The notes below the pieces were generated by a model. The model saw only the letters and a program-made list of their open reading frames with translations, ran no database searches and was not told where the DNA came from. Positions 17,131 through 28,607 of a stretch of DNA of 64,000 nucleotides are shown piece by piece. Positions within the stretch are counted from its first letter, which is position 1; every line of letters begins with the position of its first letter. The position numbers and the translations under genes are program-made. Origin of the DNA: Micromonospora ureilytica (GTDB lineage: Bacteria > Actinomycetota > Actinomycetes > Mycobacteriales > Micromonosporaceae); assembly GCF_015751765.1 (NCBI RefSeq), contig NZ_JADOTX010000001.1, forward strand, positions 1,736,001-1,800,000, in the 5' to 3' direction.

Positions 17131-19160
17131 GCCTGCCTCTCAGCGCCAAGGTGCCCTTCGGGGGCGACTACAACCCGGAACAGTGGCCCGAGGACGTGTG
17201 GAAGCAGGATTACCGTCTCTTCGACACGGCACGGATCGACCTGGTCACCCTCGGCGTGTTCGACTGGGCGCTCACCCAGCCCGCCGAGGACACCTACGAC
17301 TTCACGCTGCTGGACAAGGTCGTCGAGCGGGCCAGTGCCGAGGGGCGCGGGATCTGCCTGGCCACCGGCACCGGGGCCCACCCGCCGTGGTTGGCGAGGG
17401 CGTACCCCGAGGTGACCCGGACCGACTTCGACGGTCGCAAGCACCGGTTCGGTCAACGGCACAACTCCTGCCCCAGTTCGCCGGTCTTCCGCCGGCTCTC
17501 GACGGAGCTGGCCCGCCGGGTCGCCCGCCGCTACGCCGACACCCCGGCGGTGCTCGCGTGGCACGTCGGCAACGAGTACGGCGGCGCCTGCTACTGCGCG
17601 CTCTGCGCGGCGGGCTTCCGGGACTGGCTGCGCCACCGCTACGGCACCCTCGACGAGCTGAACGAGGCCTGGTACACCACCTTCTGGTCGCACACCTTCA
17701 CCGACTGGGACGAGATCGAGCCACCGTCGGCGTTGACCGAGCACTGGCGCGGCCCGGACCACACCGCGTTCCCGGGCATCACACTGGACTACCTGCGGTT
17801 CACCTCCGACGCCATGCTGACCAACTTCCGCGACGAGAGGGCCGCCATCCGGGAGTCCAGCCCGACGCTGCCGGTGACGACGAACTTCATGGGCATGTAC
17901 CGGCCCATCGACTACCACCGCTGGGCCGCTCAGCTGGAATTCGTGTCCTGGGACAACTACCCGCCCGACGACGAGTCGGCCGCCCGGATGGCACTGACCC
18001 ACGACCTGATGCGCGGGCTCAAGGACGGCCAGCCGTTCTGGCTGATGGAACAGACCCCCAGCTTCACCGCGTGCCGCGACGTCAACCCGTTGAAGCGCCC
18101 CGGTCTCATGCGGCTGTGGAGTTGGCAGGCCGTGGCACACGGCGCCGACGCGGTGCTCTTCTTCCAGCTGCGCGCGTCCCGCGGTGCCAGCGAGAAGTAC
18201 CACGGCGCGGTCATCGGCCACGCCGGTCGCTCCGACACCCGCGTGTTCCGGGAAGTCGCCGAGCTGGGCGCCGAACTGGAACGGCTCGGCCCGGCGTCGC
18301 TGGGCGCGCGGACCCCGGCCCGAGTGGCGCTGCTGTTCGACTGGGACAGCTGGTGGGCGTTGGAACTGTCCGACGGCCCGTCCCGGCTGGTCCGCTACCA
18401 GCAGGTCGTGCTCGCGTACCACCGGGCGCTCTGGGACGCCGGTGTGGACCTCGACGTCGTCGCGGTGACTGCCGACCTGTCCCGCTACGACGTGGTCGTG
18501 GCTCCGGCCCTGCACCTGCTCAAGGGTGACCTGCCGCAGCGACTGGAGGCGGTGGCGACGCGCGGCGGGTCGGTGCTGACCACCTACCTGTCCGGCCGGG
18601 TGGACGAGAACGACCAGGCGTTCCTGATGGACGTGCCGGGCCCGCTCGGGCAGCTCACGGGTGTCCGCGTCGACGAGTGGGACGCGCGTGGGCCGGAGGT
18701 GGTCAACCCGGTCCGCCTCGGCGACGGCGCGACCCAGGTCGACGTCGACGCGCGGCTGCTGTTCGAGCTGGTGGTTCCGCAGGGCGCGCAGGTGATCGGC
18801 ACCTACCAGGCCGACTTCTACGCGGGCACCCCGGCGGTGACCCGCAACGCGTTCGGCGCGGGCGACGGCTGGTACGTGGCCGCCGGTCTGGACCAGACCG
18901 GGGTGTCCTGGGTGGTGCGGCAGGTGCTCGACCGGCACGACCTGCTCGGGCCCTACCCGGACGTACCGGATCTGGAATCCGCCGTCCGAGTGGCACCGGA
19001 CGGGTCGCGGCTGCTGTTTCTGCTCAACCACCGAGCCGAGCCGGTCGAGGTGACCGCCCGGACCGGCGGCGTCGACCTGCTCACCGGTGACCGTACGGCG
19101 GCCGGCGGCGCCCTGCGGCTGCCGGCGTACGGGGTTGTCGTGCTGGAGGAGGACCGGTGA
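17127..19160 (+). CDS. glycoside hydrolase family 42 (beta-galactosidase family)
   Basis: 677 residues with the GH42 layout: TIM barrel (FGGDYNPEQWPEDVW at the N-terminus), acid/base Glu150 in GNEYGG, nucleophile Glu308 in LMEQTP, then the trimerisation and C-terminal beta domains. The zinc-type cysteine cluster (CYCALCAAGF) after the acid/base is present. It is cytoplasmic. GH42 enzymes remove beta-D-galactose or alpha-L-arabinopyranose; either could decorate xylan or arrive with it. It overlaps both neighbours by 4 bp (ATGA, GTGA), so its product is clearly made with the alpha-glucuronidase. Confidence 0.92.
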   Translation: MSLPLSAKVPFGGDYNPEQWPEDVWKQDYRLFDTARIDLVTLGVFDWALTQPAEDTYDFTLLDKVVERASAEGRGICLATGTGAHPPWLARAYPEVTRTDFDGRKHRFGQRHNSCPSSPVFRRLSTELARRVARRYADTPAVLAWHVGNEYGGACYCALCAAGFRDWLRHRYGTLDELNEAWYTTFWSHTFTDWDEIEPPSALTEHWRGPDHTAFPGITLDYLRFTSDAMLTNFRDERAAIRESSPTLPVTTNFMGMYRPIDYHRWAAQLEFVSWDNYPPDDESAARMALTHDLMRGLKDGQPFWLMEQTPSFTACRDVNPLKRPGLMRLWSWQAVAHGADAVLFFQLRASRGASEKYHGAVIGHAGRSDTRVFREVAELGAELERLGPASLGARTPARVALLFDWDSWWALELSDGPSRLVRYQQVVLAYHRALWDAGVDLDVVAVTADLSRYDVVVAPALHLLKGDLPQRLEAVATRGGSVLTTYLSGRVDENDQAFLMDVPGPLGQLTGVRVDEWDARGPEVVNPVRLGDGATQVDVDARLLFELVVPQGAQVIGTYQADFYAGTPAVTRNAFGAGDGWYVAAGLDQTGVSWVVRQVLDRHDLLGPYPDVPDLESAVRVAPDGSRLLFLLNHRAEPVEVTARTGGVDLLTGDRTAAGGALRLPAYGVVVLEEDR

Positions 19161-21295
19161 ACGCCGAAGAGTCGGTGGAGTTGGAGCAGTGGATGTTCGT
19201 CGACGAGCCGATGGATGGTGCGGAGCCGCGCGTCCACCCGGCCTGGCTGCCCCCGGAGGCGTTCCGGTCGCTCGGCGCGCGCCGCATCCTCCTGCACGGC
19301 GAGGGGTTGCTCGTCGACACCGTCCTCCACGAGGTCTCGCGTGCCTGCGCGCGTTACGGCGGGCGGGTGTGGCATTCCCCCTCCTGGGACGTCGACGTCG
19401 ACCTGGTGCTCGCGCTGCGCGACGCCGGTGAGCTGCCCAACCCGGCGGTGGAGGCGGCGCGCGCCGCCGGCGAGGCGGCGCTGGTCGAGCTGGGCGACGG
19501 CGCGCCGCTCGGCGACGAGGGTTTCGTGTTGGCACGGGCCGGCGACGTGACGGCGGTGCTGGCCGACGCGCCCGCCGGCCTGCTGTACGGGCTCTTCCAC
19601 GTGGTCCGACTCTGCGCGGCGGCCTTCGACCCGGCCCGCCCGCCGGAGCGGCACCGGCCGGCGCTGCGCCGACGAATGCTGAACCACTGGGACAACGTGG
19701 CCGTGCACCCGGTGATGGGCCAGGTCGAACGGGGGTACGCGGGCGGCTCGATCTTCTGGCACGACGGCCGTCCGCGCGGCGACCTGGCCCGGGTGCGGGA
19801 GTACGGGCGGCTGCTGGCCTCCTGCGGGATCAACGCGATCTCGGTCAACAACGTCAACGTGGCCCGCACGGAGGCGCTGCTGCTCACCGACCGGCTCGGC
19901 GACGTGGCCGAGATCGCGGACGTGCTGCGCCCGTACGGCATCCGGGTGCACCTGTCGGTCAGCTTCGCCGCGCCGGTGCTCCTCGGTGGCCTGCCGACCG
20001 CCGACCCCCTGGACGAGACCGTGCGGGTCTGGTGGGCCGCGACCACCCGGCGGGTGTACGACCGCATCCCGGACTTCGGCGGCTACCTGGTGAAGGCCGA
20101 CTCGGAGGGGCAACCCGGCCCGTTCACGTACGGCCGTGACCACGCCGACGGGGCGAACCTCCTGGCCGAGGCGCTCGCCCCACACGGGGGAGTGGTGCAC
20201 TGGCGGGCGTTCGTCTACAACCACCACCAGGACTGGCGGGACCGGTCCACCGACCGGGCTCGGGCCGCGTACGACCACTTCGCCCCGCTCGACGGGCGGT
20301 TCCGCACAAACGTTGTCGTCCAGGTGAAGTTCGGCCCGGTGGACTTCCAGACGCGCGAGCCGGTCTCGCCGGTGCTCGCCGCGATGCCGGCGACCCGGCT
20401 GGCGGTGGAGTTGCAGGTCACCCAGGAGTACACGGGCCAACAGCGGCACGTCTGCCACCTCGGCCCGTGGTGGAGTGAGGTGCTGCGCTTCGCCCCCTGG
20501 GGGCCGGACGGACGGACGATCGCCGACGTGGTCACGGGCGAGGTGGCAGCGGGCGGCGGGATGGTCGCCGTCGCCAACGTCGGCGACGACCTCTTCTGGA
20601 CCGGGCATCCGTTGGCACAGGCCAACCTGTACACGTTCGGCCGGTTGGCCTGGGACCCTCGGCGGGACCCGACGGCGATCCTCGACGAGTGGATCACGCT
20701 GACCTTTCCGCCCTCGGCGACCGCCGACGCGGAGCTGGTGCGGCGGACACTGCACGAGATCATGGACGACTCGTGGCGCACCTACGAGCGCTACACCGCC
20801 CCGCTGGGCGTCGGCTTCATGGTCAACCCCGGTGACCACTACGGTCCGGGCGTCGACGGGTACGAGTACACGCGGTGGGGCACCTACCACTTCGCCGACC
20901 GCGACGGCGTGGGCGTGGACCGCACCCGGGCGTCCGGCACCGGTTTCACAGGGCAGTACCCGCCGTACTGGTCGGAGGTGTACGAGTCACCCGAAACCTG
21001 CCCCGACGAGCTGCTGCTCTTCTTCCACCACGTGCCGTACGGGCATGTGCTGCACAGCGGCTCGACAGTCATCCAGCACATCTACGACACCCACTTCGCG
21101 GGGGTCGAGGAGGTGACGGCGATGCGACGCGCGTGGCAGACGTTGAACGGCATGATCGACCCGAGCGTGTACGAGCGGGTCGCCGAACGCCTCGACGAGC
21201 AGGTGCGCTGCGCCACCGAGTGGCGCGACCAGATCAACACGTACTTCTTCCGCAAGTCCGGGGTGCCGGACGAGCGCGGGCGGGACATCTACTGA
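19157..21295 (+). CDS. aguA: GH67 alpha-glucuronidase
   Basis: 712 residues. Removes (4-O-methyl)glucuronic acid from the non-reducing end of aldouronic xylo-oligosaccharides. Family signatures are present: MLNHWDNV, GYAGGSIFWHDG, the general acid Glu317 in KADSEGQPGP, and the two-carboxylate base pair Asp396 (VDFQTREP) and Glu424 (VTQEYTG), 28 residues apart as in characterised GH67 enzymes. There is no signal peptide, matching the known intracellular action on imported oligosaccharides. GTG 19157 overlaps the GH42 stop. It closes the operon and is the strongest evidence that the locus handles glucuronoxylan rather than cellulose. Confidence 0.94.
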   Translation: MNAEESVELEQWMFVDEPMDGAEPRVHPAWLPPEAFRSLGARRILLHGEGLLVDTVLHEVSRACARYGGRVWHSPSWDVDVDLVLALRDAGELPNPAVEAARAAGEAALVELGDGAPLGDEGFVLARAGDVTAVLADAPAGLLYGLFHVVRLCAAAFDPARPPERHRPALRRRMLNHWDNVAVHPVMGQVERGYAGGSIFWHDGRPRGDLARVREYGRLLASCGINAISVNNVNVARTEALLLTDRLGDVAEIADVLRPYGIRVHLSVSFAAPVLLGGLPTADPLDETVRVWWAATTRRVYDRIPDFGGYLVKADSEGQPGPFTYGRDHADGANLLAEALAPHGGVVHWRAFVYNHHQDWRDRSTDRARAAYDHFAPLDGRFRTNVVVQVKFGPVDFQTREPVSPVLAAMPATRLAVELQVTQEYTGQQRHVCHLGPWWSEVLRFAPWGPDGRTIADVVTGEVAAGGGMVAVANVGDDLFWTGHPLAQANLYTFGRLAWDPRRDPTAILDEWITLTFPPSATADAELVRRTLHEIMDDSWRTYERYTAPLGVGFMVNPGDHYGPGVDGYEYTRWGTYHFADRDGVGVDRTRASGTGFTGQYPPYWSEVYESPETCPDELLLFFHHVPYGHVLHSGSTVIQHIYDTHFAGVEEVTAMRRAWQTLNGMIDPSVYERVAERLDEQVRCATEWRDQINTYFFRKSGVPDERGRDIY

Positions 21296-21303
21296 GCGGC
21301 GGC

Positions 21304-21339
21304 GAGGGACGGCCCCACCATCCGGTCGGGCCGCCCCTC
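21304..21339 (+). terminator. hairpin after the GH67 gene
   Basis: A 12-bp stem with one mismatch (21304-21315 and 21328-21339) and a 12-nt loop, 8 bp after the stop codon. It ends the GH3-GH67 operon. Confidence 0.65.
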
Positions 21340-21369
21340 GTACCGTGCTCACCGGAGGTCCGGCAGCTT

Positions 21370-21390
21370 CCGAAAACGTTCCGATAAATT
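21370..21390 (+). promoter_or_regulatory. LacI-type box with adjacent -10 element
   Basis: CCGAAAACGTTCCG (21370-21383) is a degenerate palindrome centred on AACGTT, as bound by LacI proteins. TAAATT (21385-21390) just after it could be a -10. It lies in the 310-bp gap before the CE1-like esterase and GH10 genes. Confidence 0.45.
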
Positions 21391-21463
21391 CTCCCGACCT
21401 CTCGGTGCCGACAGCCCTCTTTGACGCCCATCGTTGCGCAGGTGACCGGTGGAACCGTTGCGG

Positions 21464-21480
21464 CGAAAGGTTTCCGGAAG
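21464..21480. promoter_or_regulatory. second GAAA/TTTC box, shares a 12-mer with the GH3 promoter
   Basis: CGAAAGGTTTCCG (21464-21476) contains AGGTTTCCGGAA (21468-21479), identical to 10299-10310 before the GH3 gene. It directly precedes the TTGACA at 21483, the position expected for shared control. Confidence 0.5.
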
Positions 21481-21482
21481 TC

Positions 21483-21506
21483 TTGACAATCGAGTGTTCT
21501 CGATTG
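21483..21506. promoter_or_regulatory. -35 element followed by a 20-bp palindrome
   Basis: TTGACA (21483-21488) overlaps a perfect palindrome with arms CAATCGAG (21487-21494) and CTCGATTG (21499-21506) and a 4-bp spacer. The palindrome fills the -35/-10 spacer of the promoter for the CE1-like esterase and GH10 genes; the -10 is not obvious. It is different from the GAAA/TTTC boxes, so a second regulator probably acts here. Confidence 0.55.
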
Positions 21507-21605
21507 AAGCTGGCATGGTCACGCGAGCCGCGGTCAAGGTCGGGCGAAGGGCAGTCCTCGACTTAAGTCCCCTTCCACGCGCCTTTTTCGCAAGGGATCG
21601 CGACG

Positions 21606-24379
<2,774 letters not shown>

Positions 24380-24389
24380 AGCTCCACCG

Positions 24390-24424
24390 GCCGGTGCGGA
24401 GGCGGACCCCGCCCCCGCACCGGC
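24390..24424. terminator. hairpin after the xylanase gene
   Basis: A perfect 10-bp stem (24390-24399 / 24415-24424) whose 15-nt loop can itself pair partly. It lies between the xylanase gene and the convergent small gene and can serve both strands. Confidence 0.7.
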
Positions 24425-24448
24425 TGGAAGGGCGTTGGGCGCGCGGGG

Positions 24449-24892
24449 TTAGTCGCCGGAGAAGCCCCAGAAGTAGATTTCCTCCGGCTTGCCCTCGGCG
24501 TCGTGCAGGACCGTGCAGCGGCCGAACCATCTCTGCTCGGCCAGCCCTTCGATCGCGGCCAGGTGCTCGCGGGTCAGCCGCTCGGTGCCGGTGTGGCGCA
24601 GCGCCTCGGCGGCGCTCACCGGCTCGACAGTGCCGAATTCGGGCCGTTCGCCCTCGTCGAGGACTCGGTAGACGTCGAGGATGGAATGGGTGCCCGATTC
24701 CTGCACCCATTCGTCGTTGAAAAGCTCTTTCATCGTGGCGGGACGGTGGGGATAGTCGCTCGCCGAGTTGGGGGTCTCACCCCGGGCCCACCAGTACTGG
24801 CCCTCGGCGAAGATCTTGTCCCGCAGCGCGTCCAACGCCGCGTCCAGGTCTGGCTGGTACGCGACAAAGTAGCTCCAACCGGATGCGCCCAC
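24449..24892 (-). CDS. hypothetical protein, about 147 residues
   Basis: I do not recognise this family. The protein is soluble, acidic and rich in aromatic residues (GWSYFVAYQPD, QYWWARGE, QRWFGRCTV, EEIYFWGFSGD), with no signal or membrane segment, and looks like a complete small domain. The start is uncertain: GTG 24892 has AAAGAGG 5 bp upstream, while GTG 24895 and TTG 24910 are also in frame. It is convergent with the xylanase gene. Codon use matches its neighbours, so it is likely a real gene. Confidence 0.65.
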   Translation of the reverse strand: MGASGWSYFVAYQPDLDAALDALRDKIFAEGQYWWARGETPNSASDYPHRPATMKELFNDEWVQESGTHSILDVYRVLDEGERPEFGTVEPVSAAEALRHTGTERLTREHLAAIEGLAEQRWFGRCTVLHDAEGKPEEIYFWGFSGD

Positions 24893-24910
24893 CACTGCCT
24901 CTTTCCTCAA

Positions 24911-25045
24911 CGCGTCAACAGTGCCGGCACGGTAGCGGGCACCACCGACATCGCGACCGCGGAGAACGACGTCCTGCGCCGTCAGGCCACCGAAACAGCG
25001 TCGCGGACGATCGCCCCGCTACGGCGAGGTCCCACCGAACACTGA
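24911..25045 (+). other. possible 3' remnant of an unrecognised gene
   Basis: Between two minus-strand genes, a plus-strand frame ends in TGA at 25043-25045 with strongly GC-biased third positions (TDIATAENDVLRRQATE). It has no credible start codon or ribosome site of its own. It may be the tail of a decayed gene or simply chance in GC-rich DNA. Confidence 0.2.
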
Positions 25046-25087
25046 GCCCTGACCGGGTGTCAGCTGCCGGCCACCGCAACCTTCGCG

Positions 25088-25117
25088 GGCTGGGGCGGCC
25101 CTCCGGCCGCCCCAGCC
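25088..25117. terminator. perfect 13-bp hairpin
   Basis: GGCTGGGGCGGCC (25088-25100), a 4-nt loop, and GGCCGCCCCAGCC (25105-25117) form a perfect stem 10 bp beyond the stop of the minus-strand NTF2-like gene. Confidence 0.8.
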
Positions 25118-25126
25118 GGTGACGGA

Positions 25127-25450
25127 TCAGACAGGGGCGATCGCGAGGTCGTTGACCTGGTCGTCCTTGATGCCGAACACGAACGAGAAGGACAGCGGCC
25201 CGCCGGGGAAGTCACCGTCCCCGGAGGCCACCAGCCGGTCGCCCGCGAACGAGGTCGGCGTGAGCACGATCTTGGGGGTGATCAGATGCCCCTGGATCCA
25301 CTCGCGGATCTCGGCCTCGCCGGCCCAGGTCTTCCCGTCATCGCGCACGGTGGCCCCGTCGCTGAAGACCGCGGCCAGGGCGTTCGCGTCGTGGGCGTTG
25401 GTGGCCGCGATGAAGTTCTCGACAGCGTTGGGCAGCGTGATGTCGTTCAT
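25127..25450 (-). CDS. SnoaL/NTF2-like protein
   Basis: 107 residues with the pattern of a nuclear-transport-factor-2-like fold: FIAATNAHDANALAAVFSDGATVRDDGKTWAGEAEIREW at the N-terminal half (helices then a beta strand with DDG), then four beta strands. Proteins of this fold bind or isomerise small hydrophobic molecules; the ligand is unknown. GGAGAG precedes the ATG. It lies 109 bp downstream of the SDR gene on the same strand and could share its transcript, suggesting a joint role. Confidence 0.82.
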   Translation of the reverse strand: MNDITLPNAVENFIAATNAHDANALAAVFSDGATVRDDGKTWAGEAEIREWIQGHLITPKIVLTPTSFAGDRLVASGDGDFPGGPLSFSFVFGIKDDQVNDLAIAPV

Positions 25451-25559
25451 TTCTACTCTCCAGTTTCTCGGGTGCCAGGGCGCGAGAGCGTGCTGGTATG
25501 TCCTTGCAGCGCATGGTCAAGTGCCGCGCGGGTCACCGACACCACTTTTGGCGACAGGC

Positions 25560-26390
25560 TCAGAAGTCCGCACTGCGTGAAAGCTTCTCGTTCGCGCGCA
25601 GCTCGGCGAGTGCGTTCTCGTGCATCGCAACAACGACGTCGTAGCCGGAGTTGCCGAGCACGATCCGGTGCGGTGGAACGGGTGCGTTCATCGCGCTGAT
25701 CACGGCTTGCACGCCACGAACAGGGTCACCCGACTGCTTGCCGTTAGCGTCCACGAACGCCGCCTTGACGGCCTCGACCATCGGCACGTAGGCGTCGACG
25801 GTCTCGTTGACAGGCTCGTTCTGGAAGTAGGAGAAGGCGCTGGTGCGAAAGGCTCCCGGCTCTACGGCGAGCACGCGCACACCGAACGGCTCGACTTCCT
25901 GGCGCAGTGTCTCGGTGAGTCCTTCGATCGCGAACTTCGCCGCCGCGTAGTAGCCGAACCCCTGTGCGCCGACGAGGCCGGCCACCGAAGACATGTTGAC
26001 GATCCAGCCGTCGCCGCGTGCCCGCATACCCGGCAGGACCGCCCGCATCACCTCGACGACGGCGAACAGGTTGAGGTCGAACGTACGGCGGATCGTCTCG
26101 TCGGGGGCCCCCTCGATCGAGCCGTACCAGCCACGGCCCGCGCTGTTGACGAGCACGTCAATTCCGCCGAACCGTTCCTCGGCGGTCTTGACCGCCGCAC
26201 GCACCTGGTCGGCATCGGTGACATCGAGCTGGAGAACCAGCACACGGTCGCCGTGCGGTTCAGCCCATTCCTGCAGTTCAGAGGGCCGACGCGCCGTCAC
26301 TACCACCTGATCGCCCTGGTCAAGTGCGGCCTCGGCATAGACCAGGCCGAAACCTCCGGGAGTCCCACCAGTGATGAACCAAGTCCTCAT
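25560..26390 (-). CDS. SDR-family oxidoreductase
   Basis: 276 residues, classical short-chain dehydrogenase: cofactor motif TGGTPGGFG (8-16), NSAGRG for the NNAG element, the serine in MSSVAG and the catalytic YYAAAKF (Tyr-x3-Lys). An arginine after strand 2 (TARRPSE) suggests NADP(H). The substrate is unknown. It is divergent from a TetR gene, with a 14-bp palindrome in the 39-bp gap, the standard layout in which the TetR protein represses the enzyme gene. Confidence 0.9.
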   Translation of the reverse strand: MRTWFITGGTPGGFGLVYAEAALDQGDQVVVTARRPSELQEWAEPHGDRVLVLQLDVTDADQVRAAVKTAEERFGGIDVLVNSAGRGWYGSIEGAPDETIRRTFDLNLFAVVEVMRAVLPGMRARGDGWIVNMSSVAGLVGAQGFGYYAAAKFAIEGLTETLRQEVEPFGVRVLAVEPGAFRTSAFSYFQNEPVNETVDAYVPMVEAVKAAFVDANGKQSGDPVRGVQAVISAMNAPVPPHRIVLGNSGYDVVVAMHENALAELRANEKLSRSADF

Positions 26391-26417
26391 GGACTTCTCC
26401 TCTCGCTATAGAAGGCA

Positions 26418-26431
26418 ATGTAGCGCTACAT
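26418..26431. promoter_or_regulatory. TetR operator candidate
   Basis: ATGTAGCGCTACAT is a perfect 14-bp palindrome between the divergent SDR and TetR genes. It touches the ATG at 26430 and lies 28 bp upstream of the SDR start, so one bound dimer could shut both promoters. Confidence 0.65.
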
Positions 26432-27104
26432 GAGCTACTATAACAACATGCAGAACGCACGGGATCGACTCCTGCTCGCGGCAGCCGAGTTGCTGGAGAG
26501 CGGCGCCACGGTGTCCACGAGGGCGGTGTGTGAACGCGCCGGGGTGCAGGCCCCGACGCTGTACCACCACTTCGGCAGCAAGCAGGGCCTGATCGACGCC
26601 GTGGCGAACCACGGCTTCACCCAGTACACGGCGGTCGAGAACTCTGGCGACCCGCTGGACGACCTGCGCACGGGCTGGGACAGGCACGTGCAGTTCGGGC
26701 TGGCGCACCCATCGTTCTACGGGCTGCTCTACGGCCGCGCCGAGCCGGGAAAGCCCTGCGCCGTCACCGCTCCCGCGCACGCCGCGCTGCGCGAGCGGTT
26801 CACCGCCGCCGCCGCCCGGGGCATGCTCAAGGTGCCGGCGGCCGATGCCGCCGAACAGGTGTTCGCCGCCAACGTCGGCATCACGCTCACCTTGATCAGC
26901 CAGCCGGAGCCGGACTTCGGGCTGTCCAAACGCGTCCGCGAGGCCGCGCTGGCCGGAGTCCTGCACACACCCTCCGCCGACGCCCCCGCGACCCGTGCAA
27001 GCGCCGCATTGACGTTGCGTGCGCTGGTCGACAGCGACCCGGGCGACCTCACCCCCGGCGAACGCGCGCTGCTCGGCGAACTGCTGGAGCGGTTGACCCG
27101 CTAG
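26430..27104 (+). CDS. TetR-family transcriptional regulator
   Basis: 224 residues. N-terminal TetR helix-turn-helix (VSTRAVCERAGVQAPTLYHHFGSKQGLIDAV, residues about 29-59), then a helical ligand domain. Two starts are possible: ATG 26430, which overlaps the operator palindrome, and ATG 26448 (MQNARDRLL), which lies wholly downstream of it. Neither has a clear ribosome site, so a leaderless or near-leaderless mRNA is possible. It probably represses itself and the divergent SDR. Ligand unknown. Confidence 0.88.
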   Translation: MSYYNNMQNARDRLLLAAAELLESGATVSTRAVCERAGVQAPTLYHHFGSKQGLIDAVANHGFTQYTAVENSGDPLDDLRTGWDRHVQFGLAHPSFYGLLYGRAEPGKPCAVTAPAHAALRERFTAAAARGMLKVPAADAAEQVFAANVGITLTLISQPEPDFGLSKRVREAALAGVLHTPSADAPATRASAALTLRALVDSDPGDLTPGERALLGELLERLTR

Positions 27105-27150
27105 AGAACGGCGGTATTCCTCGAAGGGGGGTGAGGCCTTCCTGAACGGC

Positions 27151-28554
27151 TCAGCCGTCGATGCGGGTGATGTTGCGGATCTTGTTGGACGCGTCCAGGG
27201 CGGCGACCTTGTACGCCTCGGCCAGCGTCGGGTAGTTGAACACCGCGTCGACGAGGTAGTCGATAGTGCCGCCGCAGCCCATCACCGCCTGCCCGATGTG
27301 GACGATCTCGGTGGCGGCGGTGCCGAACACGTGCACCCCGAGCAGCCGGCCGTCGTCGGGGGAGACGAGCAGCTTGAGCATGCCGTACGAATCACCGACG
27401 ATCTGACCGCGAGCCAGCTCGCGGTAACGCGCGACGCCCACCTCGAACGGCGTCGAGCTTTCGGTGAGCTGCGCCTCGGTCTGCCCGACGAAGCTGATCT
27501 CCGGGATCGTGTAGATGCCGATGGGCTGTAGGCCGTGCATCTCCCGGATCGGTTCACCGCAGGCGTGTTGCGCGGCCAGCCGGCCCTGCTCCATCGAGGT
27601 GGACGCGAGCGCCGGAAAGCCGATCACGTCGCCGACCGCGTAGATGTGGTCCACCGAGGTGCGGTAGCTGGCGTCCACGGTGATCCGGCCGCGTCGGTCC
27701 GCCTCCAACCCGGCGGCCTCCAGAGCCAGGTCGTCGGTCTGACCCTGCCGGCCGGCCGAGTACATGACCGTGTCGGCGACGATCTTCTTGCCGCTCTTGA
27801 GGATGCACAGCGCGGCGGTCTGGTGCTTTTCCACGGCGGCGACCTCCTCGCCGAAGCGGAACGCCACGGACAGGTCGCGCAGGTGGTACTTGAGCGACTC
27901 GACAACCTCGTCGTCGCAGAAATCCAACATCCGTTCGCGGCGCTCCACCACTGTCACCTTGGTGCCGAGCGCGGCGAACATCGAGGCGTACTCCATGCCG
28001 ATCACGCCGGCACCGACCACGACCATGCTGCGGGGGACGGCCTGCAGGTTGATGACGCCGTCGGAGTCCACGATCGTCCGGTCGTCGAAGTCGACGCTGT
28101 CCGGGCGGGCCGGGCGGGTGCCCGCCGCGATGATGACCTTGTCGAAGGTCACCTTCGACTCGCGGCCGGAGCCGCTGTCGACCCAGATCGAGTGCGCGTC
28201 CGCGAAGCGGCCGGTGCCGGTGATCATCACAACCCGGTTGCGGGCCAGTTGATTGCGAATGACGTCGGTCTGCCTGGTGATCACGTGCTGTGTCCGGGCG
28301 GCCAGATCGCTGACCGTGATCTCTTCCTTGACCCGGTAGCTGCTGCCGTAGAGGTCCCGCTGGCTCAGCCCGGTCAGGTAGAGCACGGCCTCGCGCAGTG
28401 TCTTGGAGGGGACCGTGCCGGTGTTGATGCACACCCCACCGATCATGTCGCGGCGGTCGACGATGCCGACCCGCCTGCCGAGTTTGGCGGCAGCGATCGC
28501 GGCCTTCTGACCGCCGGGTCCGGAGCCCAGCACCAACAGGTCGTAGTCATACAC
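27151..28554 (-). CDS. sthA: soluble pyridine nucleotide transhydrogenase
   Basis: 467-residue flavoprotein disulfide-reductase-fold enzyme that equilibrates NADPH with NAD+. FAD site GSGPGG at 10-15, a second Rossmann motif [11 protein letters not shown], and the C-terminal dimerisation domain. The redox segment reads [14 protein letters not shown]: the second cysteine of lipoamide dehydrogenases is replaced by Thr, as in SthA, so it cannot be a dihydrolipoamide dehydrogenase. The start GTG 28554 gives the family's normal N-terminus; it has no clear ribosome site, so the mRNA may be leaderless. It lies 53 bp after the Fn3-CBM2 gene on the same strand, but the functions are unrelated. Confidence 0.92.
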   Translation of the reverse strand: MYDYDLLVLGSGPGGQKAAIAAAKLGRRVGIVDRRDMIGGVCINTGTVPSKTLREAVLYLTGLSQRDLYGSSYRVKEEITVSDLAARTQHVITRQTDVIRNQLARNRVVMITGTGRFADAHSIWVDSGSGRESKVTFDKVIIAAGTRPARPDSVDFDDRTIVDSDGVINLQAVPRSMVVVGAGVIGMEYASMFAALGTKVTVVERRERMLDFCDDEVVESLKYHLRDLSVAFRFGEEVAAVEKHQTAALCILKSGKKIVADTVMYSAGRQGQTDDLALEAAGLEADRRGRITVDASYRTSVDHIYAVGDVIGFPALASTSMEQGRLAAQHACGEPIREMHGLQPIGIYTIPEISFVGQTEAQLTESSTPFEVGVARYRELARGQIVGDSYGMLKLLVSPDDGRLLGVHVFGTAATEIVHIGQAVMGCGGTIDYLVDAVFNYPTLAEAYKVAALDASNKIRNITRIDG

Positions 28555-28607
28555 AGGCGTTAGCGTCGCAAGATGTCGCGGCTGGCGCCAGACCCCGGAG
28601 TGGAGCG

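Noticed and set aside
27105..27150. GAAGG/CCTTC hairpin between the TetR and sthA genes as a terminator
   Set aside because: Only a 5-bp stem; too weak to support.
27151..28554. Dihydrolipoamide dehydrogenase
   Set aside because: The second redox cysteine is replaced by Thr, as in SthA, so the disulfide cannot form.
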